This document shows, piece by piece, positions 25,482-33,738 of a stretch of 37,930 bases of DNA. Below the pieces are notes generated by a model. That model was not told where the DNA came from. It ran no database searches and worked only from the letters and a program-made list of their open reading frames with translations. Source of the stretch: Vulcanimicrobiota bacterium (GTDB lineage: Bacteria > Vulcanimicrobiota > Vulcanimicrobiia > Vulcanimicrobiales > Vulcanimicrobiaceae); assembly GCA_028287565.1 (NCBI GenBank), contig JAQBPK010000203.1:1-37930 (forward strand), in the 5' to 3' direction. A program made the translations under genes and the position numbers. Each line of letters opens with the position of its first letter. Position 1 is the first letter of the stretch.

Positions 25482-25506
25482 ATTATAGCACAAACATCGC
25501 ACAAAC
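25482..25506 (-). promoter_or_regulatory. Extended -10 promoter with a direct-repeat operator
   Basis: On the minus strand TGCTATAAT is a perfect extended -10 box (TATAAT at 25482-25487). Immediately upstream are two identical octamers GTTTGTGC separated by 3 bases (25488-25495 and 25499-25506), an 11-bp period or one helical turn. This fits a repressor or activator site. The likely target is the small gene starting at 25306 and perhaps the nuclease gene beyond. Confidence 0.55.
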
Positions 25507-25567
25507 GTTCGATGGAGACAGTCAAAGTTTTCGCGACAATACGTGCCCACGTCGGCCCTCGCAGGAC

Positions 25568-26056
25568 TCAGCCGATGATCGTGGTTTCTTTGGAACGAAG
25601 CCTTGTTACGACTGCACGATCCGCCGGACCAAATCGCAGTAGCGCTTTTGCCGTGACACGGTAGTGGTGTCCGGACACCAGCGCGAAAAGCTGCTTGAGG
25701 TTCACCGCAGATTCGTAGCTCTGACCGGATTTGAGCGCGTCGCCCGTTGATGTAATGCGGCCGGCCGCAATCGGGGGGACGAGCCTGCGAGGATGCCGAT
25801 GCTCGGAATCGCTGTCGAGGTCAACGATGTTGAAGTCATTGTCGACGGTCGAAAATGCACGATATATTGACTGCGTTGCCGAGGTCATGTTCCGAATTCG
25901 GACAATGACGGCGCCGGGAACTGAACCTCGTGCGAGCTCATATGCAAATCCGGGATTTTCGACGACCTGAATACGAACCGCTTTGTCGTCCGCAAAACCT
26001 GGTACGGCGAAACCCATCTTCACCGTGAGGAAGCTTAGGAATGCTAGGCGTCGCAT
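25568..26056 (-). CDS. Exported protein of unknown function
   Basis: 162 residues. I start at the ATG at 26056 because MRRLAFLSFLTVKMGFAVPG is a clear signal peptide. It is preceded by GAGGGAGA as ribosome site; the ATG at 26071 would add five residues. The mature domain contains AVIVRIRNMTS, LKSGQSYESAVNLKQLF and HHYRVTAKALLRF, a beta-sandwich-like pattern of a small periplasmic or surface protein. No family assigned. It lies between the orphan gene and the SEFIR gene, all on the minus strand, in a stretch of lower G+C than the surrounding chromosome. Confidence 0.6.
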   Translation of the reverse strand: MRRLAFLSFLTVKMGFAVPGFADDKAVRIQVVENPGFAYELARGSVPGAVIVRIRNMTSATQSIYRAFSTVDNDFNIVDLDSDSEHRHPRRLVPPIAAGRITSTGDALKSGQSYESAVNLKQLFALVSGHHYRVTAKALLRFGPADRAVVTRLRSKETTIIG

Positions 26057-26163
26057 GGTCGTCTCCCTCACCCTTCACGAAGATTGCCGTCCACTGCGGC
26101 AGATTGCGCGCCTGAGTGTCCCTCGGTTTGGATACATTACGCTCCCGAAGGCCGCATTGCCAG

Positions 26164-27419
26164 CTAGTTGGACGTCGGACAGACTCCAGCGACGATAATT
26201 GTTATCGGCGCGACGTTCGAATACTGCCGTTTCCGGACACCGGCGAAGTCTACGCTGACTCCGCTGTCCGCCGTTTCAAGGTCTAGTTTCGAAATGCGTT
26301 CCACCGTGTGCGTTAGGTAAAGCATCAAGACACACATAAGTCGCGCGACCGCGAGCACCTCGTCATCTACCGCCGACGCGGACTTGATGACCGCGGGAAT
26401 CGGCGAGCCGGTTACAGCGAGCGACGCGCCGATCCGACCGCTCACGAACGCTTCGAACGTCGTGTCATTGAGTCGGCCCCCCAAGTCGCGTTGTGCGGAT
26501 CGCGCCTCGAGCTTCTCGTCGAGTAGGATACGTCGCGCGCGCAGGACAGCGATGTCGTCCGCGGAGATGCTGTTATAGCCCATCTCCATTGGGTAGCCCG
26601 ACGCTTCATCTTCGACGAGATCGATTTCGATGTACTCATGGTCTTCGCGGAGGTATTCTCGGAAGCCATGAACGCCTGCCCATAGCGCGCTCAAGTTGTA
26701 CGCGACGCCTAATCGCCGTCGATAATTCTGCAGTTGACGCAACGCGGACGCCTCATTGGCGCTCCGAGGCGCCAGCACCATCTTCAGCGCTCGCCCTTCG
26801 CGCGAGAAATCGGCCAGCGGAGCGACAGCACCGCCGTCGTCACCCAGATGGAAGAACGCCAGCCGTGGTGCGGTTACTGAACTCGATGAAGCACGTTTCG
26901 CGGCCGCTCGCGATTCCAGCGAGATGGATGGCATCTCGCGGACCGTTCCGAGCGGTGGCGGAACATACGCCGGCTGATCGGTCAGCACCCGGTACAGGTC
27001 GTCGTAGTCCCGAGGCAGCACGAAGCGCGTGTCGTCCCGCAAGAATTCCGGAATCCACCGGACGTCGTCAGCGTGGAAGACGATCGGAATCACACCGTGC
27101 TGCGAGCCTTGGGCCTCCAGCACGCGCCGGTTCAGCATCCCGCTTTCGAACGTCGCGCCCTGACCGATGCCGGGCTGCTCCTCGAGATGATACCTGCGGT
27201 AATACGGCTCCGAACATACGACAAGCACGATGTCGGTGCCGCTCATCTTCTCGGCCATCCAGCGCGACCAACTCCGGCCGGTCGCGGTTCGAACAAGTCA
27301 AGGGCACACGGCACGCCTTCGGTGATGAGCCGGTGAGCGAGCGCGAACACCTCGGCGTCGTGAGGACCACGGACATAGCTGATGACCGTCTCGTGCGGTG
27401 AAAGGCGCGGGGGCATCAT
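26164..27419 (-). pseudogene. SEFIR (TIR-like) domain protein interrupted by a frameshift
   Basis: Two overlapping frames together make one SEFIR protein of about 418 residues. The upstream frame (start 27419, with a CGGCGGAG ribosome site) gives HETVISYVRGPHDAEVF and ends its homology at LDLFE (27288-27299). The downstream frame, one base out of phase, resumes at GRSWSRWMAEKMSG (from about 27279) and gives DIVLVVCSEPYYRRY, then FESGMLNRRVL and the HGVIPIVFHADD strand, the classic SEFIR core. Restoring one base would join them. After a serine-rich linker, residues about 180-418 form a C-terminal domain I do not recognise. SEFIR and TIR proteins in bacteria often serve in defence or signalling. 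The break may be a real mutation, recoding or an assembly error. Confidence 0.75.
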
Positions 27420-27562
27420 AGCCGCTCCGCCGGAAGCCGTGAAGACTCCTCGACGTTTTGCCCTTACTGCGCCAAGCCGGCGCCGTTCAGAGTAAGCGGA
27501 CACGCAATTCCGACCGCATCATCTTTCAAGGCAGCACGCGGAACCGCCGCGGCTTCTGTTCG

Positions 27563-27868
27563 TCATGGCTTGCTAAGCCAGCACCTTGTTTCGCTCGTTG
27601 CGCGTTCATCGGTTATCTCTACGGGGTTCAAATATGCGGCAGAAAAACGCTGCTCCCAAGTCCTTATCGTTGGCGACAGGCGGCTAACGAAAAGATCTTC
27701 TGCCGTGGCTATCTGTGTCCAGTTATTTTGTAACGCAAGCATCAGCCGGTATGTCTGAAGTTCTCGACTATTGCGTATGAGCGTCGCTGCGGCTGATCGC
27801 GTCAGAATCGGTGCTGACGTTTGCGCCGTGGCTGGTCCACGGAGCGTCAGGCAAAGCGCGCTTAACAA
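27563..27868 (-). CDS. Possible small exported protein
   Basis: The frame reads LLSALCLTLRGPATAQ as a signal-peptide-like start and then about 80 residues including RNSRELQTYRLMLALQNNW. The only conventional start is a TTG at 27868, which lacks a near ribosome site. A good AGGAGG lies 24 bases further upstream, and the intervening in-frame codons (from CTG) would also be hydrophobic. The gene may be mis-started, damaged or not real. No family found. The rest of 27420-28099 shows no convincing gene on either strand. Confidence 0.35.
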   Translation of the reverse strand: MLSALCLTLRGPATAQTSAPILTRSAAATLIRNSRELQTYRLMLALQNNWTQIATAEDLFVSRLSPTIRTWEQRFSAAYLNPVEITDERATSETRCWLSKP

Positions 27869-28099
27869 GATGATAAGCAGCCGAAGATGCGTCCTCCTCT
27901 GCTACACAGGCAACCCCGCCAGTGTGTCTAAGCGAGCATTCGTCGGCTATTGTCTCTCCCCGATCAAAGCCAGGACCGATAACGTCGGCAAAGCAATCAG
28001 GTGTTGCGGTCGGCGCAGGTGCTTCTCGGAGTTTTAAAGGTGCCGGGCTTTTGACGGCGCGTTTTGTCGGCTATGCGGAAAGGCGTTCGAGTGTGATAA

Positions 28100-28129
28100 G
28101 TGACCGTCGTCGATGGCGACGACGGTCAC
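28100..28129. terminator. Perfect 13-bp hairpin, likely terminator
   Basis: GTGACCGTCGTCG and CGACGACGGTCAC are exact complements around the loop ATGG. It lies 11 bp beyond the end of the minus-strand gene at 28140-28427, the right place for a terminator; the bases after it on that strand (TTATCACAC) are only weakly T-rich. Confidence 0.6.
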
Positions 28130-28139
28130 TCCCCGCCCG

Positions 28140-28427
28140 CTACGGCAACGCGATTGCGCGAACGTCGGCCTCGTACTTACATGCACGTTCGAGCGCACGA
28201 TTTGCCTCGCCGGCGAAGTCGAACGGCTCGTCGGCCACCGTGAAGACCGGATTGATTTTCGCGTCTTCACCACCCTTGACGTAGGTCTCATGTTCCCAAC
28301 GAGCGTGATGCGCGGCTCCCGCGAGCAAGGTCTGATGGAAATCACGGGTCGCGCTCGGTTCGCGATTCGTCGTCAAATAATCAATAACTGGTTGTAGTTT
28401 CTCGTAGTAAGATTCACGTAAACTCAT
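28140..28427 (-). CDS. Small orphan protein of unknown function
   Basis: 95 residues from the ATG at 28427, preceded by GAGGGG at a 5-base spacing. The start is MSLRESYYEKLQPVIDYLTT, and the rest is helical with several His and acidic residues and two short conserved-looking segments (HHARWEHETYVKGG and DFAGEANRALERACKYEAD). No family known to me. A 13-base inverted repeat, CGGTTTGAAACCG (28437-28449), sits just before the ribosome site and may be an operator. The upstream stretch 28441-28500 has only 24 G or C in 60, far below the chromosome level, which suggests acquired DNA. Confidence 0.55.
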   Translation of the reverse strand: MSLRESYYEKLQPVIDYLTTNREPSATRDFHQTLLAGAAHHARWEHETYVKGGEDAKINPVFTVADEPFDFAGEANRALERACKYEADVRAIALP

Positions 28428-28689
28428 GTGGCCCCTCGGTTTGAAACCGATTTGTGCTTTATTGATAAATCGCCCAATAAAAAGACGAATGGCCGCCACA
28501 CCGTAAGTGCGGAAAGCCATGCGATGATGATACCACCGTTACTGCGTCATGTCCAGAAAAGCGGTGTGGCTATAGAGATCTTGCTCTATTGAAAAGTCGC
28601 CGCGGCCCAAAGTTGCCATATATGCGCCGCCACGAAAATGAAACTCCGGTCACCCGCCCGCAAAACAGGAAGAAGAACGGTTCGTCACG

Positions 28690-29460
28690 ATGAGCCGAGG
28701 TCAGTTCACGACCCCCAACGCCAGCGTCGCGGCGGCCGTGGCCGGTTCTAAATCACGACGGACCGGTTAGCCAGCGCTGTTCCTTGGCCAGCTGCGGCGA
28801 CCGAAGACGCTTGTCGAGATCGGCGCGCTGAACCGGTCTCGATCAACGACCTACCCGGGCGCGCCAACGTCACCGACGCCAACCTCGGGCACGCCGTCCG
28901 CCGGCTGATCGCGCTTGAGTTGGTCCGACGTTATCGGCGCGCCGATCACCTCGACCGCTACCTGCTCACCCTTGACCGCTCCCATCCCGTAGCAGATTCG
29001 GCCATGGCGCTGGGATTTATCGCCATCGCGACCCTTGCCTGGACCCCCTTCCCTTCGCCGCCAATATTTGGCGGTTCAGGAACGACCGAACGTCATCGAG
29101 CCGCGCCCTTCGGATGCCGTCCGGGCCAGATCGAGACCATCTTTGGTCATCCCAATTGACCGTGACGATGGTCGTCTTTGGGACGCTCCAAGCCGTCGAC
29201 GGTTCGACAATCTCGATCATCGGGATCAAGCCCGACGGCGACACGCGCCGCCTACTGGATCCGTTGAGGCCGACGGGTCTTCATGAGCGAGCTGTTCGGG
29301 ACCATCCGCTCTACGCGCTCACCCCGGAGCCTTTGGGCCGACCCCAGCGGATGTCGTCCGCGCCAATGCTCGTCGGCCACCCGAGGTTGCCAGCCTGGGT
29401 GGTGCAGCTTTTGGGCGCTGATGCTTACGAGACGGTTCTCGAACCGGATTCCCGTAAGAC
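28690..29460 (+). pseudogene. Decayed winged-helix / nucleotidyltransferase gene
   Basis: Pieces of one protein appear in all three plus frames. Frame A (ATG 28690) gives MSRGQFTTP, a TAG at 28768, then ALFLGQLRRPKTLVEIGALN. Frame C gives GHAVRRLIALELVRRYRR followed by LTLDRSHPVADSAMAL; together these are a winged-helix domain. Frame B (about 29160-29400) gives VTMVVFG, then DGSTISIIGIKPDGD and ALTPEPLGRPQR, which resemble a degraded GSxAR/DxDxV nucleotidyltransferase (MNT-type) core and its tail. At least one nonsense change and two frameshifts are needed, and the catalytic GS and DxD are lost. No other gene is seen from 28428 to 29618; a weak hairpin lies at 28572-28589. Confidence 0.45.
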
Positions 29461-29618
29461 GCAAGCTCGGATTGGAAGCAGGCCCAGTCCGCGACCCTCG
29501 GGGAATCCACCACGTTTGAGGATGCCTCGCTCGCCCGACGTTCGGAAGCCGGCGTCGCTCGCGACTAGGCGGCCGCAAAACGGGCCGCCTTCGAGGTCTA
29601 CCGAATAAACGGAATTGC

Positions 29619-30107
29619 GTGCAGAGCGACGAGCCAATCAACGGACCCATAGCAATAAACGGTGCAGCGCGGCCCGGCTGGGACGAGTATTTCATGGAGA
29701 TCGCGCGGACCGTTGCGACCCGGGCCACCTGCCCGCGGGCCAGCGTCGGGGCCGTGCTCACCCGGGAGCGGCGCATTCTCACGACGGGGTACAACGGGGC
29801 GCCTCGCGGGGTCGCGCACTGCACCGACGCCGGGTGCATCATCGTGGACGGGCACTGTCTGCGGGCAACCCATGCCGAGGCCAACGCGATCGTCCAGGGG
29901 GCGCTGCACGGCGTCTCGCTCGAGGGCGCCACCGCGTATTGCACCCACCAGCCTTGCTCGGGCTGCTCGAAGCTGCTCATCAGCGCCGGCGTCGTGCGGA
30001 TCGTCTACCGCGACGCCTATCCCGACCCCGTTGCCTCGATGCTCCTCCGTGAGGCGAATGTCGCGGTGGAGCAGTTCGTTCCCGATCCGCTGCGGACGCT
30101 GACGTGA
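29619..30107 (+). CDS. comEB: Deoxycytidylate (dCMP) deaminase
   Basis: 162 residues. It makes dUMP from dCMP, feeding thymidylate synthesis. The zinc site is complete: THAEANA with H85 and E87 (the proton shuttle), and QPCSGC with C113 and C116. WDEYFMEIARTVATRATCPR and TTGYNGAPRG are family hallmarks for substrate binding. It starts with GTG at 29619, giving about 18 residues before the conserved WDEYFM, slightly longer than usual. The next gene's GTG overlaps its stop by three bases. In Firmicutes this gene, upp, tagO and mnaA stand together before atp, as seen here apart from the inserted island. Confidence 0.94.
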   Translation: MQSDEPINGPIAINGAARPGWDEYFMEIARTVATRATCPRASVGAVLTRERRILTTGYNGAPRGVAHCTDAGCIIVDGHCLRATHAEANAIVQGALHGVSLEGATAYCTHQPCSGCSKLLISAGVVRIVYRDAYPDPVASMLLREANVAVEQFVPDPLRTLT

Positions 30108-31126
30108 ACCCGCTGATCGTCCTCGCCGTCGCGCTCATCGCGTGCGCGACGGCGCTCTTCACCACGCCGTACGTGCGGCGGCTCGCGCTCAACGTCGGGA
30201 TGCTCGACGCCACCGGCGAGCGGCGCATGCACGACCAGCCAAAGCCCCGCATCGGCGGAATCGCCGTGTATCTCGGCTTTGCGCTCGCGCTTTTCTCCGC
30301 GCTCGGGTACCTGATCTCCACCGGCCAGCTGCCGCATGCCGGGCACATCAAGGAAGACCTCGGGACGCTGCACGACATCATCGGGATCATCTTCGGCGGC
30401 ACGCTGATCCTGATGGTCGGCATCTGGGACGACGTGATGGGCATGTCGCCGCGCGCGAAGCTGCTCGCGCAAGCGCTGGTCGCCGGCATCGCGATGCTGT
30501 ACGGCTTCCAGATCCACTACGTCACCAACCCGCTCCACCCCGGCGGACCGCCGCTCTACTTTCCCGAGTGGTTCACGATCGCGCTGACGCTCGTGTGGTA
30601 CGTCGGGATGATGAACGCGATCAACTTCATCGACGGGCTCGACGGCTTGCTGTCGGGATTGACCGTCATTTCGGCCGCATCGCTGATCGCAATCGACTTA
30701 ATGCGTGGCCATGCCGAGATCGCGCTCATCCTCGCCGCGCTCGCCGGCGGCGCGCTCGGATTTCTGCGCTATAACTGGAATCCCGCGAACATCATCCTCG
30801 GCGATTCCGGCGCGTTGTTCATCGGGTACGTCTTCGCGACCGTGTCGATCATCGGCGCAAGCAAGACCGCATTTGCGATCTCGCTGCTCGTGCCGCTCGT
30901 CGTGCTCGCGCTGCCAGTGCTCGACACGGCGGCCGCGATCGTCCGCCGCACGCGCGCCGGCAAGAAGTTCTACGAAGCGGATCGCGGGCATTTCCACCAC
31001 CAGCTCATCTTTCGGTTCGGGCTGAACGTTCGTCAGGCGGTGCTTCTCATTTACGCCGTGTGCATCGCGCTCGGGCTCGTCGCGCTTTACCTCACCAGCG
31101 GGTACGCGCCGCTGCGCGGCGCATGA
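30104..31126 (+). CDS. Undecaprenyl-phosphate N-acetylhexosamine-1-phosphate transferase (TagO/WecA/MraY family)
   Basis: 340 residues with about ten membrane segments. The enzyme loads a sugar-1-phosphate, usually GlcNAc-1-P, on undecaprenyl phosphate to start teichoic-acid or other surface polysaccharide synthesis. The polyprenyl-phosphate transferase motifs are present: GIWDD with D109-D110, NAINFIDGLDGL at 171-182, GDSGALFIG at 233-241, and the HFHHQL loop at 296-301, which marks the TagO/WecA branch rather than MraY. The GTG start overlaps the previous stop by three bases. The following gene makes the related sugar nucleotide UDP-ManNAc, and its ATG overlaps this stop. Confidence 0.93.
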   Translation: MNPLIVLAVALIACATALFTTPYVRRLALNVGMLDATGERRMHDQPKPRIGGIAVYLGFALALFSALGYLISTGQLPHAGHIKEDLGTLHDIIGIIFGGTLILMVGIWDDVMGMSPRAKLLAQALVAGIAMLYGFQIHYVTNPLHPGGPPLYFPEWFTIALTLVWYVGMMNAINFIDGLDGLLSGLTVISAASLIAIDLMRGHAEIALILAALAGGALGFLRYNWNPANIILGDSGALFIGYVFATVSIIGASKTAFAISLLVPLVVLALPVLDTAAAIVRRTRAGKKFYEADRGHFHHQLIFRFGLNVRQAVLLIYAVCIALGLVALYLTSGYAPLRGA

Positions 31127-32295
31127 CCGTCGCCCCGCTGCGCGTGATGGCCGTGATGGGGACGCGGCCCGACACCATCAAGATGGCGCCCGTCGTGCAC
31201 GCGCTGCGCGCCGCGCGGCCGGCCGTCGAGCCGATCGTCTGCGTCACCGCGCAGCACCGCGAGATGCTCGACGAAGTCTTGCAGCTGTTCGGCATCACGC
31301 CGGACATCGATCTCGACATCATGACCAAGACGCAATCGCTCACCGACATCACGACGCGCGTGCTGATCGGCATGGAGCGCGCGCTCGAGCAGGCGCGTCC
31401 GGACGTCGTTCTCGTGCACGGCGACACCACCACCTCGACCGCCGCCGCGCTCGCCGCATTCTATCAGAAGATTCCGGTGGGCCATGTCGAGGCCGGATTG
31501 CGCACGTCGACCATCGCCGAGCCGTATCCGGAAGAGGCGAACCGCCGGCTCACCGGCGTGCTGACGTCGTTTCACTTCGCGCCCACGTCGCGCGCGAAAG
31601 CAAACCTGTTGGCGGAGCGCACCGACCACGCACACGTCGTGGTCACCGGAAACACCGTCATCGACGCGTTCCTCGCCACCGAGCGCCGCGTCCGCGAGAA
31701 CGGCATCGCCACCCCGTCGCTCGACGCTCTCGACCCCGCGCGGCCGACGATTTTCGTCACCGCGCACCGGCGCGAGAACCACGCCCTCATGCCGGACATC
31801 GCCCGCGCCATCGGGACGATCGCCGGCTTCCCCGAGCGCCCGCAGATCGTGTGGCCGGTCCATCCGTCGCCACAAGTCCGGCCGGTGGTCCACGACATCC
31901 TCGGCGCGACCCCGGGCGTGCGGCTCGTCGAGCCGCTGAACTACGCCGAGACGGTCGCCGCCGTCGCCGCCTGCCGCTTCGTCCTCACCGACTCGGGCGG
32001 GCTCCAAGAGGAGGCCCCGACGCTGGGCAAGCCCGTCCTCGTGATGCGCCGCGAGACCGAGCGCCCCGAAGGCCTCGAAGCCGGGACATTGCGACTGATC
32101 GGCGCCGAGTACCCCGACATCGTGGAGTGGACGCGCCGGTTGCTGACCGACCAGGCGCTGTACTCACGGATGGCCCACGCCTCCAACCCGTACGGCGATG
32201 GCCACGCCGCCGAGCGGATCGTCGGCTGGCTGCTCCACGTTCTGCGAAGCGGTCCGGCCCCGGACGAATTCGCGCCCGCGACGGCCGCTGCGTGA
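31123..32295 (+). CDS. wecB: UDP-N-acetylglucosamine 2-epimerase (non-hydrolysing)
   Basis: 390 residues. It interconverts UDP-GlcNAc and UDP-ManNAc for surface glycans. The GT-B-like fold shows VMGTRPDTIKMAPVV at the N terminus, VCVTAQHREMLD, VHGDTTTSTAAALAAF, GHVEAGLRT, VTAHRRENH and LTDSGGLQEEAPTLGKPVLVMR, all hallmark segments with the catalytic acidic and His residues. ATG 31123 overlaps the preceding stop in ATGA. It is the last surface-glycan gene before the ATPase operon, 49 bp upstream of atpZ. Confidence 0.95.
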   Translation: MTVAPLRVMAVMGTRPDTIKMAPVVHALRAARPAVEPIVCVTAQHREMLDEVLQLFGITPDIDLDIMTKTQSLTDITTRVLIGMERALEQARPDVVLVHGDTTTSTAAALAAFYQKIPVGHVEAGLRTSTIAEPYPEEANRRLTGVLTSFHFAPTSRAKANLLAERTDHAHVVVTGNTVIDAFLATERRVRENGIATPSLDALDPARPTIFVTAHRRENHALMPDIARAIGTIAGFPERPQIVWPVHPSPQVRPVVHDILGATPGVRLVEPLNYAETVAAVAACRFVLTDSGGLQEEAPTLGKPVLVMRRETERPEGLEAGTLRLIGAEYPDIVEWTRRLLTDQALYSRMAHASNPYGDGHAAERIVGWLLHVLRSGPAPDEFAPATAAA

Positions 32296-32344
32296 CGCGG
32301 TCCCTCCGCCGCGGCATGACCCGGCCCTGTCCGGCGGTCCCCGC

Positions 32345-32530
32345 ATGATCCGGCTGCTCGCCGCCGCCGGCGCGTTCACCGGCACCGTCGTCGGCGGTTT
32401 CTTGCTCGGACTTCTCCTTGCGCGGGTAACAGGTGCAAGTTGGTGGCCCATCGTGGGGCTGTTCGGCGGCCTGGCCGTAGGAATCGGGGCCGTCGCGGTG
32501 GCCCTGCGGCCGTTCTTGAGGTCCAATTGA
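32345..32530 (+). CDS. atpZ: AtpZ/AtpI-like small membrane protein
   Basis: 61 residues forming two glycine-rich membrane helices (about 5-24 and 33-52). GTVVGGFLLGLLLARVTGASWW is broken by the turn at ASWW, as in AtpZ and AtpQ proteins that precede ATP synthase genes. AtpZ with AtpI is thought to help ion (Mg or Ca) supply or assembly of the c-ring. I chose the ATG at 32345; the frame upstream overlaps wecB and has no membrane-protein character. Its stop overlaps the TTG start of the next gene. Confidence 0.7.
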   Translation: MIRLLAAAGAFTGTVVGGFLLGLLLARVTGASWWPIVGLFGGLAVGIGAVAVALRPFLRSN

Positions 32531-32973
32531 CGCTGAATGCGAGAAACGTCGAGGAGGGCGCGCTCTTCGACTGGCACAATAAGGGCGGCGCCGACCCGAC
32601 GGCCGAGCTGCTGGCATATCATGCCCGCAAACGGCTGATCTCCGTGCGGACGTCCCTCTTCCTCGCGCCGCTCGTCGTCCTCGCGACGTGGCGGAATCCG
32701 GTCGCCGGCCTCGAGCTGGCAACGGGCGGGGTCGTCGGAGTCCTGAACATGTTGGCGACGATGCGCGGGAACGAGCGGCTTCTGGAAGGCCGCAGCAACC
32801 GCGCGATCTTCGCCCTCAACGCTCAGATCCGCATCTTCGCGGTCGGCATCCTACCGGTGGCAATCGCGATGCGCTTCGGGCAGCTCTCGACGATCGCGCT
32901 CTACGTCATCGGCTTCTTCACGCCGCTCGCGCTCTACGCGATCGCCTACCGCAGAACCATACAGGAAGTCTAG
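32527..32973 (+). CDS. atpI: ATP synthase subunit I (AtpI-like)
   Basis: 148 residues from a TTG start that overlaps the stop of the gene before it (TTGA). An N-terminal cytosolic piece of about 40 residues precedes four hydrophobic segments: SLFLAPLVVLATW, TGGVVGVLNMLATMRG, IRIFAVGILPVAIAM and LYVIGFFTPLALYAIA. This four-helix pattern and the position just before atpB identify AtpI, a helper in c-ring assembly. Sequence conservation in this family is low, so the call rests partly on place. The stop overlaps atpB by one base. Confidence 0.75.
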   Translation: MTLNARNVEEGALFDWHNKGGADPTAELLAYHARKRLISVRTSLFLAPLVVLATWRNPVAGLELATGGVVGVLNMLATMRGNERLLEGRSNRAIFALNAQIRIFAVGILPVAIAMRFGQLSTIALYVIGFFTPLALYAIAYRRTIQEV

Positions 32974-33704
32974 TGCACGAAGAAATCGGCGCGCACCCGA
33001 CCTGGAACCTTCCGGTCCTCGGGTCCGTCCACGCCGACACCATTCTGACGACGTGGGTCGCGATGGCGATCGCGATCGCGTTCTTCTGGTGGCTCGGCAG
33101 CTCGTACAAGACCAACCGCGTGCGCAAGACGCAGGCGACGTTCGAGGGGATCATCCAGTTCCTCGCCGACCTCGCCGTCGGCACGCTGGGTCCCAAGGGC
33201 GAGCGTTTCGTCCCGATCTTCGTCGGGATCTTCCTGTTCATCTGGATTCTCAATGAGTTCGGCGTGCTCTTCATCAAGGCGCTGGGTCTGCCGTTCGGCG
33301 GGTCGCCGACGTCCGACCTGAACACCACCGCCGCGTTCGCGCTGTGCGTGTTCTTCGGGATCCAGTTCCTCGCGATCCGCCAGAGCGGGATCAAGGCGTA
33401 CGCTCACCTCTTCAAACCGTACTGGTTTCTGTTCCCGATCAACCTGATCGAGGAAGTTGCGCGGCCCGTCGTCCTGGCGATGCGCCTCGCGTTCAACATC
33501 CTCGCCGGCGAGCTGCTGCTGTTCGTCATCGCGACGATCATCGTCTCGAACGTCACGGTCGGCCCGCTGAACATCTCCGTGCTTTCGTCGGTAGCACCGA
33601 TCGGGATCGAGTTCTTCAACTTCCTGATCGGGACGATCCAGGCGTTCGTCTTCACCCTCCTGAGCATCGTGTATCTGTCCTTGGCAACGTCCGAGGAACA
33701 CTAG
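32973..33704 (+). CDS. atpB: ATP synthase Fo subunit a
   Basis: 243 residues from GTG 32973. This is the stator channel that passes protons to the c-ring. The key arginine is R171 in AMRLAFNILAGELLLF, the conserved penultimate-helix motif, with supporting E180 and E161. Other family marks are FLADLAVGTLGPKGERFVP near residue 63, IWILNEFGVL and the C-terminal GTIQAFVFTLLSIVYL. It is shorter than the 271-residue E. coli protein and more like the forms of Gram-positives and cyanobacteria. Confidence 0.95.
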   Translation: MHEEIGAHPTWNLPVLGSVHADTILTTWVAMAIAIAFFWWLGSSYKTNRVRKTQATFEGIIQFLADLAVGTLGPKGERFVPIFVGIFLFIWILNEFGVLFIKALGLPFGGSPTSDLNTTAAFALCVFFGIQFLAIRQSGIKAYAHLFKPYWFLFPINLIEEVARPVVLAMRLAFNILAGELLLFVIATIIVSNVTVGPLNISVLSSVAPIGIEFFNFLIGTIQAFVFTLLSIVYLSLATSEEH

Positions 33705-33738
33705 TGGCTTCGTGCCTCAACCCATCGAAAGGTCAATC

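Noticed and set aside
27243-27503. Separate 86-residue gene before the SEFIR frame
   Set aside because: Its C-terminal half is the first part of the SEFIR domain, and it ends by frameshift rather than at a natural domain end.
29114-29608. 164-codon plus-strand frame as an intact gene
   Set aside because: The protein looks like fragments of an NTase-type gene with Pro/Arg-rich filler, and the matching N-terminal pieces lie in other frames, so a pseudogene explains it better.
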